Source of the DNA: Bdellovibrionales bacterium
GTDB lineage: Bacteria; Bdellovibrionota; Bdellovibrionia; Bdellovibrionales; UBA1609
Direction of reading: 5' to 3'
NCBI GenBank assembly: GCA_027459485.1
Contig: DAIDIG010000001.1
Span: 550,619-614,618, forward strand
DNA length: 64,000 nucleotides
Part shown: positions 60,708-64,000 of the stretch, piece after piece
How positions within the stretch are numbered: position 1 is the first letter of the stretch
Layout: every line of letters begins with the position of its first letter
Translations under genes and position numbers: made by a program
The notes under the pieces: generated by a model
What the model saw: the letters and a program-made list of their open reading frames with translations, nothing else
Database searches by the model: none
What the model was told of the DNA's origin: nothing

Positions 60708-61859
60708 ATGAAAACGCCACGCGATTTGTTTGCGCCATTTCGTTTTGCCTGCGGCCTTTCTTCGAAAAACCGAGTAGTGCTCGCGCCGATGACAAACGGC
60801 CAAAGTCCGACCACCGAATTGAGCGATGCCGAATTTCGCTGGCTCGATCAGCGCATTCGCGGCGGTTTCGGCATTGTCACAACATGTGCGACTCACGTTT
60901 TACCATCGGCTCAAGCATGGCCGGGTGAACTTGGCATTTTCAGCGATCGTCACACGCCGGGGTTTGCGCGGCTGGCGACGGCGGCCCGCGAATTCAACTG
61001 TCTTGTCATACCTCAACTTTTTCACGGCGGGTTTCGATGCCCGGCGAGCGTGACCGGCCAACAGCCGGTTTCGGCGAGCGAATTTAAATTGGATGTCCCC
61101 GATTTCGAGAAACCGCGCGCGCTTGAGGTGAGCGAAATTATCGAAATTGAAGATGCATTCGCCGCAGCGGCCGGGCGGGCGATCAAGGCCGGTCTGCCGG
61201 GAGTTGAAATTCACGGCGCGAACGGCTACCTGTTTTCGCAATTTTTGAGCCCGCAAACGAATCTGCGAAAAGACGAATGGGGCGGTAGTCTCGCGAATCG
61301 CTCACGCATTTTGATCGACACGGTCAAGAAGGTGCGTGCGGCAATCGGCCCCGCTCATATTTTGGGGGTGCGCCTCTCACCCGAAGATACCAAAGTCTTA
61401 ACTCTCGATATTGACGAGATGCTAGAAGTCGCGTCTGAGCTCTCGCAGCTCGGCGTCGATTATATTTCAATTTCATTGTGGAGTGCCGTCAAACTGCCGA
61501 ATAAATACCCAGACGGCGCCGAAACCGTGCTCGCGAAATTTCGAAAGGTCATATCGTCGTCGGTCGGGGTGACTGTATCCGGCCAAATTTGGACAGCTGC
61601 CGATGCTGTGGCGGCTCTTAACGAAGGCGCCGATTTTGTCGCCATGGCGGCGGCGGGTATTGCGAACCCCGATTGGCCCGAGCGATTGTTTGAATCCCTT
61701 TCATCGTCATCGAAGGCAGCTCGGGGTGTAGGCGGGCCACGAGGCAATGGGTCTTTTGAGCCGCACCGATTGCCGATGACCCCCAGCGAACTTCAAGAGC
61801 GCGCCGTGAGCGATTCATTTATAGAATATCTCAAAAAATTTAAGTATGTTCTCGACTGA
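60708..61859 (+). CDS. Old yellow enzyme family NADH:flavin oxidoreductase
   Basis: 383 aa TIM barrel with FMN-binding NRVVLAPMTNGQ, VIPQLFHGGF, the substrate pair in EIHGANGYLFSQFLSPQTNLRKDEWGGSLANRSR, and the C-terminal phosphate-binding DFVAMAAAGIANPDWPE. Reduces alpha,beta-unsaturated carbonyls or related electrophiles. The ribosome-binding site is weak; ATG 60708 follows the SDR gene by 44 bp. Followed 22 bp later by the glycosylase gene. Confidence 0.93.
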   Translation: MKTPRDLFAPFRFACGLSSKNRVVLAPMTNGQSPTTELSDAEFRWLDQRIRGGFGIVTTCATHVLPSAQAWPGELGIFSDRHTPGFARLATAAREFNCLVIPQLFHGGFRCPASVTGQQPVSASEFKLDVPDFEKPRALEVSEIIEIEDAFAAAAGRAIKAGLPGVEIHGANGYLFSQFLSPQTNLRKDEWGGSLANRSRILIDTVKKVRAAIGPAHILGVRLSPEDTKVLTLDIDEMLEVASELSQLGVDYISISLWSAVKLPNKYPDGAETVLAKFRKVISSSVGVTVSGQIWTAADAVAALNEGADFVAMAAAGIANPDWPERLFESLSSSSKAARGVGGPRGNGSFEPHRLPMTPSELQERAVSDSFIEYLKKFKYVLD

Positions 61860-61880
61860 TTTTTAGATCAGGGGTGAAAC

Positions 61881-62486
61881 ATGCAAGATTTAGTTCGCGC
61901 GAAAAAGCACCTTATTAAAGCCGACGAGCGACTGGCGAGTTGGGTGAAGAAGTTAAAGTTGCAACCGATGGCGCTGCCTGCGGAGTCACCGTACGAGCGT
62001 CTCGCGCGCGCGATCGTCAGTCAGCAGATCAGCGTCGCCGCCGCTCGAACGATCTGGGGGCGCTTTAGCGGACTGTTCGACAATGGCGCCGTCGATTTCG
62101 AGCGGCTCGTGAAGCTTGAGGCCGAACACCTTCGAGCTGTCGGGCTTTCGAAACAAAAAATCGGGTACATTCAAGATCTCGCACAACGAGTGGTGAAGGG
62201 GGACGTGCCCGCGGTGCGCGAGCTCATCACACTCCCAGATCACGAAATTGTCGACGCACTTTTACCGATCAAAGGAGTGGGGGAGTGGACGGTGCAAATG
62301 CTTCTCATATTTCATCTGCAGCGCCCCGACGTTTGGCCCGTGAAGGATCTCGGCATGAAGAAGGGCTTTATGAAAGTTCACAACAAGCGCAAAATCCCTG
62401 AAGAAAAGTTTTTACAGAAATACGGCGAACGCTTCCGCCCCTTCCGCAGCTACGCCGCCCTTTATTACTGGAAAGCGCTGGAGTGA
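61881..62486 (+). CDS. DNA-3-methyladenine glycosylase II (AlkA-like, HhH-GPD)
   Basis: 201 aa of the helix-hairpin-helix-GPD superfamily: SPYERLARAIVSQQISVAAARTIW, then LPIKGVGEWTVQMLLIFHL (HhH hairpin) and catalytic Asp in VWPVKDLGMKKGF. Removes alkylated purines from DNA. No Fe-S loop is seen, which fits AlkA rather than endonuclease III. It follows the OYE gene closely. Convergent with the truncated ABC protein. Confidence 0.92.
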   Translation: MQDLVRAKKHLIKADERLASWVKKLKLQPMALPAESPYERLARAIVSQQISVAAARTIWGRFSGLFDNGAVDFERLVKLEAEHLRAVGLSKQKIGYIQDLAQRVVKGDVPAVRELITLPDHEIVDALLPIKGVGEWTVQMLLIFHLQRPDVWPVKDLGMKKGFMKVHNKRKIPEEKFLQKYGERFRPFRSYAALYYWKALE

Positions 62487-62556
62487 TTTGGCCTTCGGGA
62501 GATCATGCGGAAAATTGTTGCAAGCTCCAGCAATCAGGCTACGAAGGGATTGAAAA

Positions 62557-63609
62557 TTATGGATTATATAGCTTTATCAGCCGCGAACCACGGGTTGTTA
62601 ATTCAATAAGAGCAACTGCTCGAATTGTTTCGCCATTTGACGCAAACCTCACGTGTCCTGTGACCCCTTCGTAAGCAGTTTGTCGTAGGTCGTGAATCAA
62701 TAATTTTCGATTAATAGTTTTTCTTTTTCTGATTATTGCAGCCAATCTATTTAAAAATTCATAGGTTAACATTGCGCCCGTATTTGGAAACACTCGCCCC
62801 TTAGTCGTAAGCTCCTGTAGGTCCTTCCGGGAGAGAGCATTATTTATATCTTTGTGCCAGTGATCAGTATAATAGAACTTGAATCGTCTAGGGGAATTCA
62901 TCTCGGCTGTAAAGATACCGGAGTTTTGATGATCAGCACCCCACCCATCACCACCCAGTAAAGTAATGTTAGAAAGATCGAGATTTTTGTAGAGGGTTCT
63001 AACTATAATAGCGGCATTGACCTTAATTTCCGGAATAAATATTAGATCTGGATTTTCTCTCTGTATTACCTTAATAATCTTGTCGAGAGGGATTTTGCTG
63101 TCGGCATAAGAAAATTGCTTCGACTTTATCTTAAATGCGTGGCTCAGGTGCTTAACAAAAAACGTTGAAAGGTCGTCGCTGTAAATATCAGATTTGTTAG
63201 TAAGAATAAGGATTCTTTTTGGTTTGACAGTCATTTCCACAAAATTTGCGAGTATTTTGGATTGCAAGTCGTCGTTGAAACAGATCTGAAATACGCTACC
63301 CTTGATTTTACCGAGCCTCACGTTAGTCGCATATGGTAAAGCGTAAATCCTATTTCTCTTTTTGTAGAGTGGCGCTATGTTGACAGCGATGTTGCTGGAC
63401 GAAATTCCAATTGTTAGGAGATTGTTCGGATCTTCAATTATCCTCTTAGTTTCAGCATAGCTTAATTCCAAATTTGATTGGTCATCTACAATTTTAAGTA
63501 CAAGTTTACGCCCCAGGAGGCCGCCAGAACGGTTCATCTTTTCGATGAATGCTTTTGCGGCGAGCTGTACCCCAGCTGGCATATCTGGCAAGTTGCGTGT
63601 GACGGCCAT
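62557..63609 (-). pseudogene. ABC transporter substrate-binding protein (LivJ-type), 5'-truncated at an IS
   Basis: The ORF of 350 codons has the type I periplasmic-binding fold: PAGVQLAAKAFIEKMNRSGGLLGRKLVLKIVDDQ, TIGISSSNIAVNIAPLY, ILILTNKSDIYSDDLSTFF, LLGGDGWGADHQNSG and YEGVTGHVRF. Normally such a protein starts with a signal peptide and a strand-loop (IGLSxPLTG...) before the helix where this ORF begins, so about 40 residues plus the signal peptide are missing. Three codons upstream of ATG 63609 is an in-frame TAA, and the sequence turns into IS-like DNA. The product would not be exported; likely inactive. Confidence 0.8.
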
Positions 63610-63636
63610 GTCCCAGGTTTAGTTGAAATTTAAAGG

Positions 63637-63713
63637 TTGAGTGGCTCAACCCTTTCGTGTTTTCAATAAGTTACAACACTTTAGAAAGCGCGAAAAAGAA
63701 AGGAGCCACTCAA
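63637..63713 (+). promoter_or_regulatory. Inverted repeats that could hide the transposase ribosome-binding site
   Basis: TTGAGTGGCTC (63637-63647) is exactly complementary to GAGCCACTCAA (63703-63713), which contains the end of the Shine-Dalgarno AGGAG and runs into the ATG. A local alternative hairpin GGTTGAG-TGG-CTCAACC (63635-63651) competes for the same bases. mRNAs entering from outside the IS would fold and block translation. Confidence 0.6.
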
Positions 63714-64000
63714 TGGCCAACGTAATAAAAGCAGTCAAAAAGATCAACCGCAAACCGCTTCGGCACGCGCAACATGACAACGTCATGGCGGATAAGTTCG
63801 AAGATCTCGAAGGACCGATCGAAACGCAGCATTTGTTGATCTCAACGCTTCTGCCGCCAGCGGTGAAGGCGTTTATCAAGCAATGTGACGACGAAGTGGA
63901 GCGGCTGTGCGGCGCCTTTTACAAGCATGGCAAACAGTGCCAGAGGTGGGGCTACCAAAATGGCTCGATCGTGCTCGCCAATCAACACGTCGCGATCGAG
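63713..64000 (+). CDS. IS256-family (mutator-type) transposase, N-terminal part
   Basis: Absent from the ORF track because it has no stop in the window; 96 open codons from ATG 63713 to base 64000. AAGGAG stands upstream. The protein runs ISTLLPPAVKAFIKQCDDEVERLCGAFYKHG, then RWGYQNGSIVLANQHVAIE, which resembles mutator-type (IS256) transposases where a CGxRY/KH block and RWG..xGxIxLxxQKVxIxRPRVR follow the N-terminal helices. The catalytic DDE part lies outside the window. Confidence 0.8.
   Translation, partial: MANVIKAVKKINRKPLRHAQHDNVMADKFEDLEGPIETQHLLISTLLPPAVKAFIKQCDDEVERLCGAFYKHGKQCQRWGYQNGSIVLANQHVAIE

Larger units (their letters stand above)
63613..64000. mobile_element. Left end of an IS256-type insertion sequence
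   Basis: It interrupts the substrate-binding protein gene. The left boundary lies about 63610-63635, since SBP-like coding ends at 63609 and the structured repeat begins at 63635. The other end and the target duplication are beyond the window. Confidence 0.65.

Noticed and set aside
1-64000. CRISPR arrays, rRNA genes or prophage structural genes
   Set aside because: No regularly spaced direct repeats, rRNA sequence or phage structural genes were seen.

Overview
ORGANISM. The window looks like the chromosome of a Bdellovibrionota (Bdellovibrio-like or Oligoflexia-type) bacterium. The basis is gene content and style: many short secreted proteins and poly-Gly or Ser-rich lipoproteins, NHL/propeller surface lipoproteins, a complete chemotaxis cluster with an HD-GYP protein, a COG5622 'host attachment' protein, a secreted NodB-type deacetylase, MltA, a class II ribonucleotide reductase and sigma-28-like promoters. 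This is an inference; no 16S rRNA or other taxonomic marker is present.

LAYOUT. 1-2751: two tandem minus-strand paralogous secreted or membrane proteins; the first runs off the window and is missing from the ORF track. 2950-4571: ALDH8-like aldehyde dehydrogenase, tRNA-Asp and a strong terminator, followed by what looks like an integrase C-terminal remnant. 4837-18776: small secreted proteins, lipoproteins, an EEP-family nuclease/phosphatase, a 749-aa secreted protein with an HEVHH zinc motif, and a trypsin-like protease with a G9 tract at its ribosome-binding site. 18853-25065: CREST/ceramidase-like membrane protein, photolyase plus TIGR01777 epimerase, zinc alcohol dehydrogenase, and a divergent TetR/peroxiredoxin pair with twin operators. 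25092-30430: two large surface lipoproteins behind near-identical promoter cassettes, next to an FNR-like regulator with an Fe-S-type Cys set. 30663-40854: chemotaxis and c-di-GMP cluster (STAS-CheX, CheY, HD-GYP, CheA hybrid, CheW, double-PAS BdlA-like receptor, CheB, CheY, CheR). 40995-50498: secreted proteins, COG2509 flavoprotein, Uup-like ABC-F ATPase, AstE/AspA-like hydrolase, periplasmic protein coupled to a hybrid histidine kinase. 50478-56900: envelope genes (UppP, NodB deacetylase, GNAT, MltA, lipoprotein) around an HTH/basic-tail protein and a minimal tyrosine recombinase. 56990-62486: NrdJ, host-attachment protein, a paralogue of the 8612 protein with a coupled leader ORF, SDR, OYE-family oxidoreductase, AlkA-like glycosylase. 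62557-64000: an ABC substrate-binding protein truncated at its 5' end where an IS256-type element enters; the transposase continues past the window.

HOW IT FITS TOGETHER. Three themes recur. (1) Envelope and surface: secreted deacetylase, lytic transglycosylase, UppP, proteases and propeller lipoproteins. (2) Signalling: chemotaxis, c-di-GMP, hybrid kinase, FNR-like regulator. (3) Traces of mobile DNA: tRNA-linked integrase remnant, orphan recombinase, terminal IS. The strongest candidate for something undescribed is the duplicated promoter cassette at 26886-26979 and 29605-29700. It has a 22-bp palindrome, a TCTCGTTTyGA block, a TCAA -35 and a CCGATAAGTT -10, all at identical spacing, and it drives surface lipoproteins whose ATG lies 6-8 nt after the -10 (possible leaderless mRNAs). 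The simplified -35/-10 pair also precedes the lipoprotein gene at 5834.
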